NCBI GenBank assembly: GCA_018715805.1
Contig: DVKX01000047.1
Coordinates: forward strand, 1-64,000
DNA length: 64,000 nucleotides
Source of the DNA: Candidatus Faecousia intestinigallinarum
Lineage (GTDB): Bacteria; Bacillota; Clostridia; Oscillospirales; Oscillospiraceae
Direction of reading: 5' to 3'
Part shown: one piece after another, positions 1 to 9,356 of the stretch
Layout of the letters: each line of letters starts with the position of its first letter
How positions within the stretch are numbered: the stretch's first letter is position 1
The notes under the pieces: model-generated
Databases searched by the model: none
Seen by the model: the letters and a program-made list of their open reading frames with translations, nothing else
What the model was told of the DNA's origin: nothing
Translations under genes and position numbers: made by a program

Positions 1-280
1 AAAATCCGCTGTGGGTTCCATAAACGCACAAAAAGCGGATTGCTGCCTAACTGCCAACTAGATTGGTGCAGCCCTCAGCGTACCGAACGGGAAACCTAGT
101 AGTATGTCACATGGGGGAGGAGTCAACGCCACAGCCAAAAAGCGAACTCTGTGGGGCAACCGCAATATGCGACCCTGTTCATTTCCTGGCACAATCCTAT
201 GTATTTAGGGCTTCTATACCCTTTTGAATGACATCCTTCCCAGGCGCTGATATACTCAACGCCTGGGAAAGCTGTTTTTT
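1..280 (+). ncRNA. Unassigned structured noncoding RNA candidate, 5' end cut by the window, ending at an intrinsic terminator
   Basis: No plausible CDS; hairpins ATCCGCT(4-10)/AGCGGAT(34-40) and GCTGC(42-46)/GCAGC(68-72); terminator stem TTCCCAGGCG/CGCCTGGGAA followed by T6 at 275-280. Confidence 0.4.
237..280 (+). terminator. Intrinsic terminator
   Basis: 10-bp GC-rich stem TTCCCAGGCG...CGCCTGGGAA then AGCTGTTTTTT. Confidence 0.7.
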
Positions 281-356
281 GGTGGAGACTACAGGACTCG
301 AACCTGTGACCTCATGCGTGTGAAGCATGCGCTCTAACCAGCTGAGCTAAGCCTCC
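280..356 (-). tRNA. tRNA-Val (anticodon CAC), CCA encoded
   Basis: Reverse complement GGAGGCTTAGCTCAGCTGG...CATGC TTCACAC GCATG...GGTTCGAGTCCTGTAGTCTCCACCA folds as a cloverleaf with a CAC anticodon. Confidence 0.93.
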
Positions 357-468
357 GAACTGGGAACGGTTCTGATTATACCACATATTTCATAAATGTC
401 AATACCCAATTTTCATTCTTGGCAAAGCGCGCCGGCTCTGCTATGCTATAGGGGAAAGGGGGATTGTC

Positions 469-1146
469 ATGACTTATACCAACATGGTGCCGGGCGTCTT
501 TTTGACCCGCCCCAACCGATTTCTTGCCCACGTTACCATCGATGGCAATGCACAGGTTTGCCACGTGAAAAACACCGGCCGCTGTCGGGAGCTGCTGCTC
601 CCAGGGGCACGGGTATGGTGCCAGCAATCCGGCAATCCAGCCCGCAAGACGAAATACGATCTGATCGCCGTGGAAAAAGGAACACGGCTTATCAATATGG
701 ATTCCCAAGCCCCCAACGCGGCTGCCGGAGAGTGGCTGGCCTCCGGCGGCTTGGGTCTCCTGGAAAACCTGCGGCCGGAAAGCCGTTTTGGAAGCTCCCG
801 GTTTGATTTCTCCTTTACCAAGGACGGCAAGGAATGTTTTCTGGAGGTAAAAGGCGTAACGCTGGAGCAGGACGGCGTGTGCGCTTTTCCAGACGCTCCC
901 ACCCAGCGGGGAACCAGGCATCTTCGGGAGCTGACGGAAGCCGCACAGCGGGGATATGGCGCTTACATCCTATTCGTCATTCAGATGGCAGAGGTACGCT
1001 CCATCCATCCCAACGCCGCCACCGATCCCGCTTTTGCCCAGGCGCTGCGGGAAGCCGAGGCTGCGGGCGTGAACATCCTTGCCTATGACTGCACCGTTAC
1101 CCCCAATTCCATGGAATTGCGGCAAAGCGTCCCGGTGGTACTATAG
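469..1146 (+). CDS. sfsA: SfsA family protein (sugar fermentation stimulation / DNA-binding nuclease-like)
   Basis: MTYTNMVPGVFLTRPNRFLAHVTIDG...HVKNTGRCRELLLPGARV...FLEVKGVTL motifs. Confidence 0.9.
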   Translation: MTYTNMVPGVFLTRPNRFLAHVTIDGNAQVCHVKNTGRCRELLLPGARVWCQQSGNPARKTKYDLIAVEKGTRLINMDSQAPNAAAGEWLASGGLGLLENLRPESRFGSSRFDFSFTKDGKECFLEVKGVTLEQDGVCAFPDAPTQRGTRHLRELTEAAQRGYGAYILFVIQMAEVRSIHPNAATDPAFAQALREAEAAGVNILAYDCTVTPNSMELRQSVPVVL

Positions 1147-1767
1147 GCTGTCGCAGATCCGGGCAAATTCCTGATAAAATTGCCCCAAATGCCGTCCGTC
1201 GGCCAGCGCATGATTGGCCTGGATGGCCAGGGGCATTTCCACCCGGCCGTCTGCCTTGCGGTCATATCTCCCCAGCACCACCCTGGGATTGCAGTCGGCG
1301 GGAATGGGCGTGGGCTGAATGACCTGGGTAAAGGAGATCCAGGGGACGCAGGACACAAAAATCAGCTCCGTTTCGTCCTCCACTGTGGAGACAAAGCCAT
1401 GGCGCTGCATGGACGCCTCCTGTGCCAGCCTTGCATGCTGCAAAAAGCTGGCAAAGTCCATGGCGGACTCTGTCCGGCAGTTGCAGAACGTGCCGTCCGG
1501 CATGGCCACCGTGTGCGCCGTGTCGCAATGATCGAACTCGACGATTTGTTCCCCCACGATTCGCTGCCGCAGCTCCGGCACCGCGTTAGCCGCCTGGGCG
1601 ATAACCCACAGGCAGGCATGGAAGCCTCCGCCGCCCAATTCCTTAGCCGCCGCCAGGGGCTTTGTCACGTCCACGGCGGCGGTGAAGCCCACATAGGGAT
1701 AGGCCATCTGGCGAAAAAATTCAAAATGGCTCCGGCGGGGGTAAGTTTCCAGATCTATGTATTTCAT
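1141..1767 (-). CDS. Chloramphenicol acetyltransferase (CAT)-family protein
   Basis: MKYIDLETYPRRSHFEFFRQM..., QANHALADGRHLGQFY resembling the CAT HHxxxDG active-site motif. Confidence 0.8.
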   Translation of the reverse strand: MKYIDLETYPRRSHFEFFRQMAYPYVGFTAAVDVTKPLAAAKELGGGGFHACLWVIAQAANAVPELRQRIVGEQIVEFDHCDTAHTVAMPDGTFCNCRTESAMDFASFLQHARLAQEASMQRHGFVSTVEDETELIFVSCVPWISFTQVIQPTPIPADCNPRVVLGRYDRKADGRVEMPLAIQANHALADGRHLGQFYQEFARICDSL

Positions 1768-2450
1768 ATACCCTCCAGCAGCACTGGAAGCTGCTCCAGC
1801 CGCTCAATCGTATAGTCTGGCTGCAGCGATTCCGGCGCTTTTTTATGTTCAGGATTTACCCAGCAAGTGGCGATGCCCGCATTTTTGCCGCCCAACATAT
1901 CGGAGGTAAGGCTGTCGCCTACCATCATGGCTTTTTCTTTTACAAACCCGGGGATGCGGGCGAAGCACTTATCAAAAAATTCCGGGGAGGGCTTGTCCGC
2001 TCTCAGAAGCTGAGAAATGAAAACTTCCTCAAAATAACGGCGGATATTGGCGCTTTCCAAGCGCCCCGCCTGCACCTTTGCCGTGCCGTTGCTGGCCAAA
2101 TACAGCTTATATTTCCCGTGCAGCCGTTCCAGCGCCGCTTCTGCGCCCGGCAGAAAGAAATGTCCAATCGACAAATTATGCTCATAGTCCGCTGCGATGG
2201 CCGCCGGATCCGCCTCCACGCCCAGCTCCGCAAACAGCCGCTCAAAGCGCCCCAGCAGCACCTGCGCCCGGGTGATCTCCCCCCGCTCCAGCATCTGCCA
2301 ATGCGCCCGGTTGATCTGACTGTAGCGGGCGCAGACCGCCTGGGTTGGCTCCATGCCAAAGTGCTGCAAAGTTTTTGACAACGCCAGCTTCTCCGCTTTT
2401 TTGAAATCCAGAATGGTGTCGTCCAGGTCAATCAACAGAAACTCCAGCAT
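1764..2450 (-). CDS. HAD hydrolase, YjjG-like noncanonical pyrimidine nucleotidase
   Basis: MLEFLLIDLDDTILDFKKAE...GDSLTSDMLGGKNAGIATCWVNP. Start chosen at MLEF with a GGAGG RBS; the tracked ORF extends upstream into rsmA. Confidence 0.85.
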   Translation of the reverse strand: MLEFLLIDLDDTILDFKKAEKLALSKTLQHFGMEPTQAVCARYSQINRAHWQMLERGEITRAQVLLGRFERLFAELGVEADPAAIAADYEHNLSIGHFFLPGAEAALERLHGKYKLYLASNGTAKVQAGRLESANIRRYFEEVFISQLLRADKPSPEFFDKCFARIPGFVKEKAMMVGDSLTSDMLGGKNAGIATCWVNPEHKKAPESLQPDYTIERLEQLPVLLEGI

Positions 2451-3328
2451 TATGCCCCCTCCTTTCCTGTCAGCCATTTCCCGATCTCTCCGGCAAGGGC
2501 TGCAAATTGGGCAATGTCCAGCGTTTCCCCCCGGACGTTCTCTGAAAAGCCGCAGGCGGCAATCGCCTGCGCCGCCCCCGCTTTTCCCAGCTGCGGGAAG
2601 CCCGCCGCCAGACCGTTCAAAAGCTTCTTCCGCCGCATGGCGAAGCTGGCACGCACCGTGCGGAAGAAAATATCCCTGTCGGGAATCTCCCAGGGGCGCT
2701 CCCGGCGCACGCGGAGGGCGATCACCGCAGAAGTCACCTTGGGTGCAGGCAGGAAGCACCCGGCGGGCACGTCGAACAAAATTTCCGGTTGGGCATAATA
2801 CTGGCAGAAGATGGTAAAGGCGCTGTAATCCGCCGTGCCCGGCTTGGCGGCAATGCGCTGCGCCACTTCCTTCTGCACCATCACCGTCACCTGCTCAAAG
2901 CACTCCGCTTCCAGTAGCGCAGTGAGCACCGGGGAAGTGATGTAATAAGGCAGGTTGGCACAGGCCATGGGACGCAGACCGCCCAGCTTTTCCCGCGCCA
3001 GGGCGGCCACGTCCTGCTTCAGAATATCCCCCCACAGGATCTCCAGATTTGAGAACTCCCCTACCGTCTGCGCCAGCACCGGGCGGAGGCGCGCGTCCAC
3101 TTCCACGGCACAGACCTTACCCGCCCGCAGACAAAGCTGCTGGGTCAGGCTGCCAATGCCCGGGCCGATCTCCAGCACGCCCACATCTCCGTCAACGCCG
3201 GATTCCCGGGCGATTCTCTCGGGAACCCAGGCGGCAATAAGGAAATTCTGCCCCTTCGCTTTGGAAAAATGGAAGCCGTGCTGATCCAGCAGAGGCTTCA
3301 TCACATGGATGTCGCAAACGTCGATCAT
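2450..3328 (-). CDS. rsmA: 16S rRNA (adenine1518/1519-N6) dimethyltransferase
   Basis: HGFHFSKAKGQNFL...VLEIGPGIGSLTQQL...NLPYYITSPVL. Stop overlaps the next gene as TAATG. Confidence 0.93.
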   Translation of the reverse strand: MIDVCDIHVMKPLLDQHGFHFSKAKGQNFLIAAWVPERIARESGVDGDVGVLEIGPGIGSLTQQLCLRAGKVCAVEVDARLRPVLAQTVGEFSNLEILWGDILKQDVAALAREKLGGLRPMACANLPYYITSPVLTALLEAECFEQVTVMVQKEVAQRIAAKPGTADYSAFTIFCQYYAQPEILFDVPAGCFLPAPKVTSAVIALRVRRERPWEIPDRDIFFRTVRASFAMRRKKLLNGLAAGFPQLGKAGAAQAIAACGFSENVRGETLDIAQFAALAGEIGKWLTGKEGA

Positions 3329-3329
3329 G

Positions 3330-3381
3330 AAAAAACCGCCTTTCTCCCGGCTATTGTACCAGAAAAAAGGCGGTTTTTCAA
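3330..3381 (-). promoter_or_regulatory. rsmA-operon promoter nested in a bidirectional terminator hairpin
   Basis: Minus strand: TTGAAA-17 nt-TACAAT (-35 at 3376-3381, -10 at 3353-3358); AAAAACCGCCTTT/AAAGGCGGTTTTT arms flank it. Confidence 0.75.
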
Positions 3382-3390
3382 TGTAAAAAA

Positions 3391-4299
3391 TCAGTCGAGG
3401 ATGTATACCGTGCAGTCCCGTGCGCCAAATTGGATGCACTCTTCATAAGTATCGTAGAACAGATCCACGCGGTTGCCAACAATGAGGCTGCCGGTATCCT
3501 CTGCGGTGGCGATACCATATACGTATTCGCCGTCATCGGACACAATAAACATCCGCGTGCCCAGAGGGATCACGCTGGGATCCACCGCGATCTCGCCCAC
3601 CCGCGCATAAGTTCCGGTGGCCGTGATGCCGGTGCTGCCGGGCCAGACGTAATAGGCGGTGGCCAAAACAGAATAGGCGTCGGTGTAGGTAAGCACTTCA
3701 CCTGTCTCCGTAATGATAATGCCATCGCGAATCACAGGGTACTGTATCTCTTCCTGAGCGTCCGCTTCCGCGCCGGTGCCCCGGGCGATTACCTCGTCCA
3801 CAGGCTGGGTCTGAACCGTCTGCTCCAGCACGGTACGGCTAAGCTCCTCACCATTTTCATAAGTCACGCTGGCAGTGCACAGCATTTGCCCATCCTCGCC
3901 CTGGGTCAGAACCTCCTCTGCACCCACCGGTAGCCAGGGAGCGTCGCAATAAGTGGTATCGTAGGGAATGGTCTGGGTATACACTTCTGTGGCGGTGGCG
4001 TTTACCGCCGCGGTGGAAACCGCCCGCTGAACAGTGATCTCTGATACGCCTTCATTATGCTGGGTAAAATAGGTATCATCCTCGCCAAGTTCCAGCCCGG
4101 CTTCATCCAATACCGCGCCGGGATCTGTGGCGTAGGTAACGTGAACCAGCGTCCGTGTGCCGTCGTTGATCACATAGGTGTTGCGGGCGAAGACCGTCTG
4201 GGACAGGAGCAGCATGATACAAATCAAAGGGATGACCAATGCCGCTCCACGGTTCCAAAACGTCTTTCTCTTTACATCAGTTCGATTTTGCTCCTGCAT
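3391..4299 (-). CDS. YabE-like G5 + 3D-domain cell-wall protein (Rpf-like)
   Basis: Signal/TM segment, DUF348-like N-terminus, G5-like segment, C-terminal 3D domain (TGTYARVGEIAVDPSVIPLGTRMFI...AEDTGSLIVGNRVDLFYDTYEEC). Start at MQEQNRT. Confidence 0.85.
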   Translation of the reverse strand: MQEQNRTDVKRKTFWNRGAALVIPLICIMLLLSQTVFARNTYVINDGTRTLVHVTYATDPGAVLDEAGLELGEDDTYFTQHNEGVSEITVQRAVSTAAVNATATEVYTQTIPYDTTYCDAPWLPVGAEEVLTQGEDGQMLCTASVTYENGEELSRTVLEQTVQTQPVDEVIARGTGAEADAQEEIQYPVIRDGIIITETGEVLTYTDAYSVLATAYYVWPGSTGITATGTYARVGEIAVDPSVIPLGTRMFIVSDDGEYVYGIATAEDTGSLIVGNRVDLFYDTYEECIQFGARDCTVYILD

Positions 4300-4647
4300 G
4301 GGAGTATGCCTCCTTTCATTCCATTTTGGTTCAGAAGCGGAAACAAAAAATTTCAAATAGTTACAGCTAGGACGTCGCCCCCGAACCGTGTATGTATTAT
4401 AACAAATATTTCTAAAAAGTCAAGCCTTTTTATTAAAACTCGGTAAAACGACAACTTTTTAGCAAAGACGACACAAATTTTTATGTAAACTTTCGCTTGA
4501 AGTTATTGGGGTCACCCTAAAAAAATCCCCAGATACTGTGGTTTTTTGTAACCTTGTTTACATAATTTGACGAGTTATGTAACCGCCTGTCGGATTATGT
4601 GCCGCATAAATTATGGTGAACCAAAGGCAGGATTTTTCCCCTGGGGG

Positions 4648-4676
4648 TTGACAAACCGCCGGGAGTGTGCTACCCT
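4648..4676 (+). promoter_or_regulatory. Sigma-A-type promoter for the thrS T-box leader
   Basis: TTGACA-17-TACCCT. Confidence 0.75.
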
Positions 4677-4677
4677 T

Positions 4678-4920
4678 TTAGAAAGGCTGCGACGAAAGAC
4701 CCGGCCGAGGTAAGACGCCCAGAGAGGAGCCTGTTTGCTGCGATGGCTCTGCGCACCTGCCCCAAGCGCTACACCACTTTCCGAGCCGCCCGGCGGAAAT
4801 GCCGAGCCGGACACGCCCGTTACCGCGTCAATGAGCGGCGGTTTTCCAAACCGCAACCAGGGTGGAACCGTGGAATACAGAGTTGTATCCCACCCCTGAT
4901 CTTTCAGGGGTGGGATTTTT
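4678..4920 (+). promoter_or_regulatory. T-box leader (Thr-type inferred from gene context) with terminator/antiterminator
   Basis: T-box sequence AGGGTGGAACCG at 4859-4870; terminator ATCCCACCCCTGATCTTTCAGGGGTGGGAT + T-run at 4887-4920; lies directly upstream of thrS. Confidence 0.92.
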
Positions 4921-4948
4921 CTGCCCCAATTCTAAGGAGGGAACTACC

Positions 4949-6745
4949 ATGAGCGACGAAAACCTGTACACCTTTGAAAACCCTGCGTATCGAAAGACCT
5001 ACTGGCACACCTGCTCCCACATCATGGCGCAGGCCGTAAAGCGGCTGTGGCCGGAGGTGCAGCTGGCCATCGGCCCCGCTATTGACGAGGGCTGGTACTA
5101 TGACTTTGATGCTCCCTTCTCCTTCACCCCCGAGCATCTGGAAAAGATCACGGCAGAGATGAAGAAGATCTGCAAGGAGCGGCTGCACATCCAGCGCAGC
5201 GAACTGCCTCGCGCCGAGGCCATCGCCTACGAGCAGGCGCACAACGAGCCTTATAAGGTGGAGCTGATCGAAGATCTGCCGGAGGACGCGGTCATCTCCT
5301 TCTATACCCAGGGAGAATTTACCGATCTTTGCGCCGGTCCCCACCTGGATCACACCGGCCGGGTGAAGCACAACGGCTTCCAGCTGACCAAAAGCTGCGG
5401 CGCTTATTGGCGGGGGGACAGCAGCCGTAAAATGCTCCAGAGAATTTACGGCATCGGTTTCCCCAGCAAGGACGAGCTGGACGCATACCTGGAAAAGCAG
5501 GCGGAAGCCCTCCGCCGCGACCATAATAAGCTGGGTCGGGAATTGGACTACTTCACCACGGTGGATGTGATCGGCCAGGGTCTGCCCGTTCTGCTGCCCA
5601 ACGGCGCCCGCGCCATCCAGTTATTGCAGCGCTGGGTAGAGGACGAGGAGCAGAAACGGGGCTATATCCTCACCAAGACGCCCCTGATGGCCAAGCGGGA
5701 TCTCTACCGCATTTCCGGCCACTGGGATCACTACCGGGACGGTATGTTCATTCTGGGGGACGCCGAGGACGAGAGCAAGGAATGCTTCGCCCTGCGCCCC
5801 ATGACCTGCCCTTTCCAGTATCAGGTCTACCTGAGCAAAGCGCGTTCCTACCGGGATCTCCCCATCCGTTTGGGGGAAACCTCCACCCTGTTCCGCAACG
5901 AGGACTCCGGCGAGATGCACGGCCTCATCCGGGTACGGCAGTTCACCATCTCCGAGGGGCACCTGATCCTCCGCCCCGATCAGCTGGAGGATGAGTTCCG
6001 GGGCTGCTTTGACCTGGCCAACTACTGCCTGGAGACTCTGGGGTTGAAAGAGGACTGCTCTTTCCGCTTCAGCAAATGGGATCCCGCCAATCCCGGCAAT
6101 AAATACGAGGGCACACCGGAGCAGTGGGAGCTGGCGGAAAGCACCATGCAGAAGATTCTGGACGACATGGGTCTGGAGTACACCGTGGGCGTGGGCGAGG
6201 CCGCTTTCTATGGTCCCAAGCTGGACATTCAGATCAAGAATGTCTACGGTAAGGAGGATACGCTCATCACCATCCAGATCGATATGCTTCTGGCAGAGAA
6301 ATTCGGTATGGAATATGTGGACTCCGACGGGCAGAAAAAGACCCCCTATATCATCCACCGCACCGCCATGGGCTGCTATGAGCGCACCCTGGCGCTGCTC
6401 ATTGAGAAATACGCCGGAGCGCTGCCCCTGTGGCTCATGGGCACCCAGGTAAAGGTACTCCCCATTACCGACCGAGCCCACGACTACGCGAACAGCCTGG
6501 TGGAGCAGCTGAAGAACGCCGGTATCCGGGCGGAGGCCGACCTGCGCAGCGAGAAGCTGGGCTACAAGATCCGGGAAGCCCAGATGAACAAGATCCCCTA
6601 TATGCTGGTGGTGGGCGACCGGGATGTGGAGAACGGCACCGTATCTGTGCGCACCCGCAAGGGTGAGGATCTGGGTGCCATGGCTCCCGACGCTTTCCTG
6701 GCAAAAGTGGTGCTGGAAAACGCCGCCAAGAGCAAGGACGTATAA
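4949..6745 (+). CDS. thrS: Threonyl-tRNA synthetase, short form lacking an N-terminal TGS domain
   Basis: MSDENLYTFENPAYRKTYWHTCSHIMAQAVKRLWPEVQLAIGPAIDEGWYYDF...; class II aaRS motifs. Start preceded by AAGGAGG. Confidence 0.95.
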   Translation: MSDENLYTFENPAYRKTYWHTCSHIMAQAVKRLWPEVQLAIGPAIDEGWYYDFDAPFSFTPEHLEKITAEMKKICKERLHIQRSELPRAEAIAYEQAHNEPYKVELIEDLPEDAVISFYTQGEFTDLCAGPHLDHTGRVKHNGFQLTKSCGAYWRGDSSRKMLQRIYGIGFPSKDELDAYLEKQAEALRRDHNKLGRELDYFTTVDVIGQGLPVLLPNGARAIQLLQRWVEDEEQKRGYILTKTPLMAKRDLYRISGHWDHYRDGMFILGDAEDESKECFALRPMTCPFQYQVYLSKARSYRDLPIRLGETSTLFRNEDSGEMHGLIRVRQFTISEGHLILRPDQLEDEFRGCFDLANYCLETLGLKEDCSFRFSKWDPANPGNKYEGTPEQWELAESTMQKILDDMGLEYTVGVGEAAFYGPKLDIQIKNVYGKEDTLITIQIDMLLAEKFGMEYVDSDGQKKTPYIIHRTAMGCYERTLALLIEKYAGALPLWLMGTQVKVLPITDRAHDYANSLVEQLKNAGIRAEADLRSEKLGYKIREAQMNKIPYMLVVGDRDVENGTVSVRTRKGEDLGAMAPDAFLAKVVLENAAKSKDV

Positions 6746-6847
6746 GTAATCTGCCGTATATGCCGCCGCCTAACCTGGGCGGCGGCAGTTGCATTTTCTG
6801 CCGAAGCGTGGTAGAATATCCCTCAAACAGCGTAAGGAGGCGGGAAG

Positions 6848-7606
6848 ATGAGGAAACCATTGGCCGGATGGCTGTGCTGCGGCGGCTTTGCTTTGCTGGG
6901 CATGCTGATTCTCTGCTTTGCGCCCGGATACGATTTTTCCGGTCTGATGCTTTTGGGCGTCGCCGCTGTCATTGCCTGCTATACGGGGCTTCTGCGCCTG
7001 GGCAAAAAGAAAAAGAAACTGGCAAGGGGGCTGCAATGGGTGCTGAGTATCTGCTTAAGCGTGGGCGCTGCTGCGGCCATTTTTACAGGCGCGGTGATTC
7101 TCCAGGCCAGCGCAGGCACGCCGGAGGCGGAATGCGACTATATCATCGTCCTGGGCGCGGGTGTCAACGGCACCGAGCCGTCCCGCTCCCTCTCTGATCG
7201 CCTCCAGGCGGCTTATGCCTACCTGACGGAGCATCCGGACAGCACCGCTATCGTTTCCGGCGCCCAGGGCATTGGGGAGGACATCTCAGAGGCGGAATGT
7301 ATGTTCCGGGAGCTGACAGCCATGGGCATTGCTCCGGAGCGGGTCTGGAAGGAAGAACAGGCCGCCAATACCCGGGAAAATCTTCAGTTTTCCCTGGATT
7401 TGATTGAACAGCGCACCGGGAAGCGCCCGGCGGCGGTGGGTCTGGTGTCCAGCGACTATCATCTCTACCGCGCCGGGGAATTTGCCAGGGAGCAGCAGGT
7501 GCTCTCTTACGGCATCCCTGCCAGAACCACCGCGCCCCATCTGTTTTTGAACTATTTCCTGCGGGAGATCGCGGCGGTATGGTACTATATTGTATTGGGA
7601 GGATAA
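6848..7606 (+). CDS. YdcF/DUF218 (SanA/ElyC-like) membrane protein
   Basis: Two N-terminal TM segments then CDYIIVLGAGVNGTEPSRSLSDRLQAAYAYL...SGAQG. Confidence 0.85.
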   Translation: MRKPLAGWLCCGGFALLGMLILCFAPGYDFSGLMLLGVAAVIACYTGLLRLGKKKKKLARGLQWVLSICLSVGAAAAIFTGAVILQASAGTPEAECDYIIVLGAGVNGTEPSRSLSDRLQAAYAYLTEHPDSTAIVSGAQGIGEDISEAECMFRELTAMGIAPERVWKEEQAANTRENLQFSLDLIEQRTGKRPAAVGLVSSDYHLYRAGEFAREQQVLSYGIPARTTAPHLFLNYFLREIAAVWYYIVLGG

Positions 7607-7610
7607 CCAT

Positions 7611-8645
7611 ATGATTGAACGGCAATATGCGGAGTTTGCCTGGGAGCAGACGGCGGCGCTGCTGGCCATCGATTCCCCCACAGGCTATACCGCCAAGGCG
7701 GCCGCCTGGGTGAAAGGCGCGTTTGCAGCTCTGGGCTTTCCGGCGAAATTCACCGCCAAAGGCGGCGTAATTGCCGACCTGGGCGGAGATGGGGACGGCT
7801 TGCTGCTGGCGGCGCATACGGATACGCTGGGCGGCATGGTGGCCGAGATCAAGGGCAATGGCCGCCTGCGCCTAACCGCGCTGGGAGGCATGAACGCCAA
7901 TAACGGAGAGACGGAAAATGTCCGGGTGTATACCCGCACCGGCGTTGTCATTGAGGGCACGCTGCAGCTATGCAACGCCTCCATTCACGTAAACGGAGAC
8001 TATTCCAGCGCAAAACGCGGCTTCGACGCCATGGAAGTGGTGCTGGACGAACCGGTATCCAGCCAGGAGGATACCCGGAAGCTGGGCATTGAGGTAGGAG
8101 ACATCGTTTGTTTCGACCCCAGAACCCGCCGAACAGCCTCCGACTATCTGAAAAGCCGTTTTCTGGATGACAAACTGTCCGTGGGTATCCTCCTAGGCTT
8201 TGCCAAGTATCTGCGGGATCAGGAGATTCGGCCGCCGCGACATACCTATGTCCATGTGACAGTGTACGAAGAGGTAGGTCATGGCGGCTCCGCCTCGGTG
8301 CCCGCAGGGGTGACGGAGGCCATCTCTGTGGACATGGGCTGCGTAGGCGACGGCCTAACGTGCACCGAGCGGCAGGTATCCATCTGCGCCAAGGATTCCG
8401 GCGGCCCCTACAGCTACGAGGTAGTGGGCAAGCTGATAGAAGCGGCGAAGCGAACCGGCGCAGACTATGCGGTGGATGTGTATCCATTCTACGGTTCGGA
8501 TGTGGAGGCTACCCTTCGCGCGGGCTATGACCTCCGGCACGGCCTCATCGGCGCAGGGGTATACGCCAGCCACGGCTATGAGCGCAGCCATATGGACGGC
8601 GTCTACAATACCTTGAAAGTCCTGTGCGGATATTTGGACGTTTGA
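7611..8645 (+). CDS. M42-family metallopeptidase
   Basis: LLLAAHTDTLGGMV..., SRFLDDKLSVGILLGF, VTVYEEVGHGGSA, RTGADYAVDVYPFYGSDVEA motifs. Confidence 0.88.
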   Translation: MIERQYAEFAWEQTAALLAIDSPTGYTAKAAAWVKGAFAALGFPAKFTAKGGVIADLGGDGDGLLLAAHTDTLGGMVAEIKGNGRLRLTALGGMNANNGETENVRVYTRTGVVIEGTLQLCNASIHVNGDYSSAKRGFDAMEVVLDEPVSSQEDTRKLGIEVGDIVCFDPRTRRTASDYLKSRFLDDKLSVGILLGFAKYLRDQEIRPPRHTYVHVTVYEEVGHGGSASVPAGVTEAISVDMGCVGDGLTCTERQVSICAKDSGGPYSYEVVGKLIEAAKRTGADYAVDVYPFYGSDVEATLRAGYDLRHGLIGAGVYASHGYERSHMDGVYNTLKVLCGYLDV

Positions 8646-8656
8646 GAATTTTCCTC

Positions 8657-8685
8657 TTGCATTTCACCGGAATATCTTGTATAAT
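8657..8685 (+). promoter_or_regulatory. Promoter of tRNA-Leu
   Basis: TTGCAT-17-TATAAT, 12 nt before the tRNA. Confidence 0.8.
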
Positions 8686-8697
8686 ATCCCGGTAAAC

Positions 8698-8783
8698 GCC
8701 GGTGTGATGGAATGGTAGACGTAGTGGACTCAAAATCCACCGCCAGCGATGGCGTGCCGGTTCGAGTCCGGCCACCGGCACCA
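8698..8783 (+). tRNA. tRNA-Leu (anticodon CAA), CCA encoded
   Basis: GCCGGTG...GTGGA CTCAAAA TCCAC...GGTTCGAGTCCGGCCACCGGCACCA, class II tRNA with variable arm. Confidence 0.95.
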
Positions 8784-8899
8784 TAAAAACAACCTCTTTT
8801 GTCTATCAAGGCAAGAGAGGTTTCTTTTTAGAAGTTGTCAAATCATTTCTTCTTGATATATTGATTGCGATATAGTTGAAAAATAAGGAGGCGTTAAGT

Positions 8900-9343
8900 A
8901 TGATAACCCTTAGAGATTTTACCGATAACGATGCCGAAACACTTAAAATCCACCAATATTCTCAGTTATCTGTTGAAGAGATTTCCAAAATGATCGGCGA
9001 ATGGAATCAAAAGCAAATAGATGGCCGTTATTTTGAAATGTTTGCTCTTGTGGATGAAAATATAGTAGTTGGATCTATTTCCCTATATCAACATACCAAG
9101 CATATTGTTGGTTGTGGCCCTGATATTTTTTCTCCTTATCGCAGGCAAGGATTCGCATATTGTGGAATGACGCTTGTATTGGAATATGCGAAACAAAGAG
9201 GATATAAAGTGGCTGTTGCACAGGTTAGAAAAAATAATCTTGCCAGCATAGCCTTACATCAGAAATTGAATTTTGAACTGGATCATGACTATATCAATAC
9301 GAAAGGATATGAGGTGTATTTTTATATAAAGTCGCTTACATAA
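8900..9343 (+). CDS. GNAT-family N-acetyltransferase
   Basis: MITLRDFTDNDAETLKIHQ...SPYRRQGFAYCGMTLVLEYAKQRGYKVAVAQVRKNNLASIALHQKLNFE; AT-rich relative to flanks. Confidence 0.85.
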   Translation: MITLRDFTDNDAETLKIHQYSQLSVEEISKMIGEWNQKQIDGRYFEMFALVDENIVVGSISLYQHTKHIVGCGPDIFSPYRRQGFAYCGMTLVLEYAKQRGYKVAVAQVRKNNLASIALHQKLNFELDHDYINTKGYEVYFYIKSLT

Positions 9344-9356
9344 TGATACATTCATA

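Noticed and set aside
1-280. tmRNA (ssrA) 3' portion, suggested by GCTGCCTAA at 42-50
   Set aside because: The upstream frame does not read a typical tag (…KKRIAA), and there is no T-arm GGTTCRA or CCA end before the terminator.
1764-2759. 331-aa ORF as one protein
   Set aside because: The N-terminal about 103 aa are the out-of-frame overlap with rsmA; the real HAD protein starts at 2450 with its own SD.
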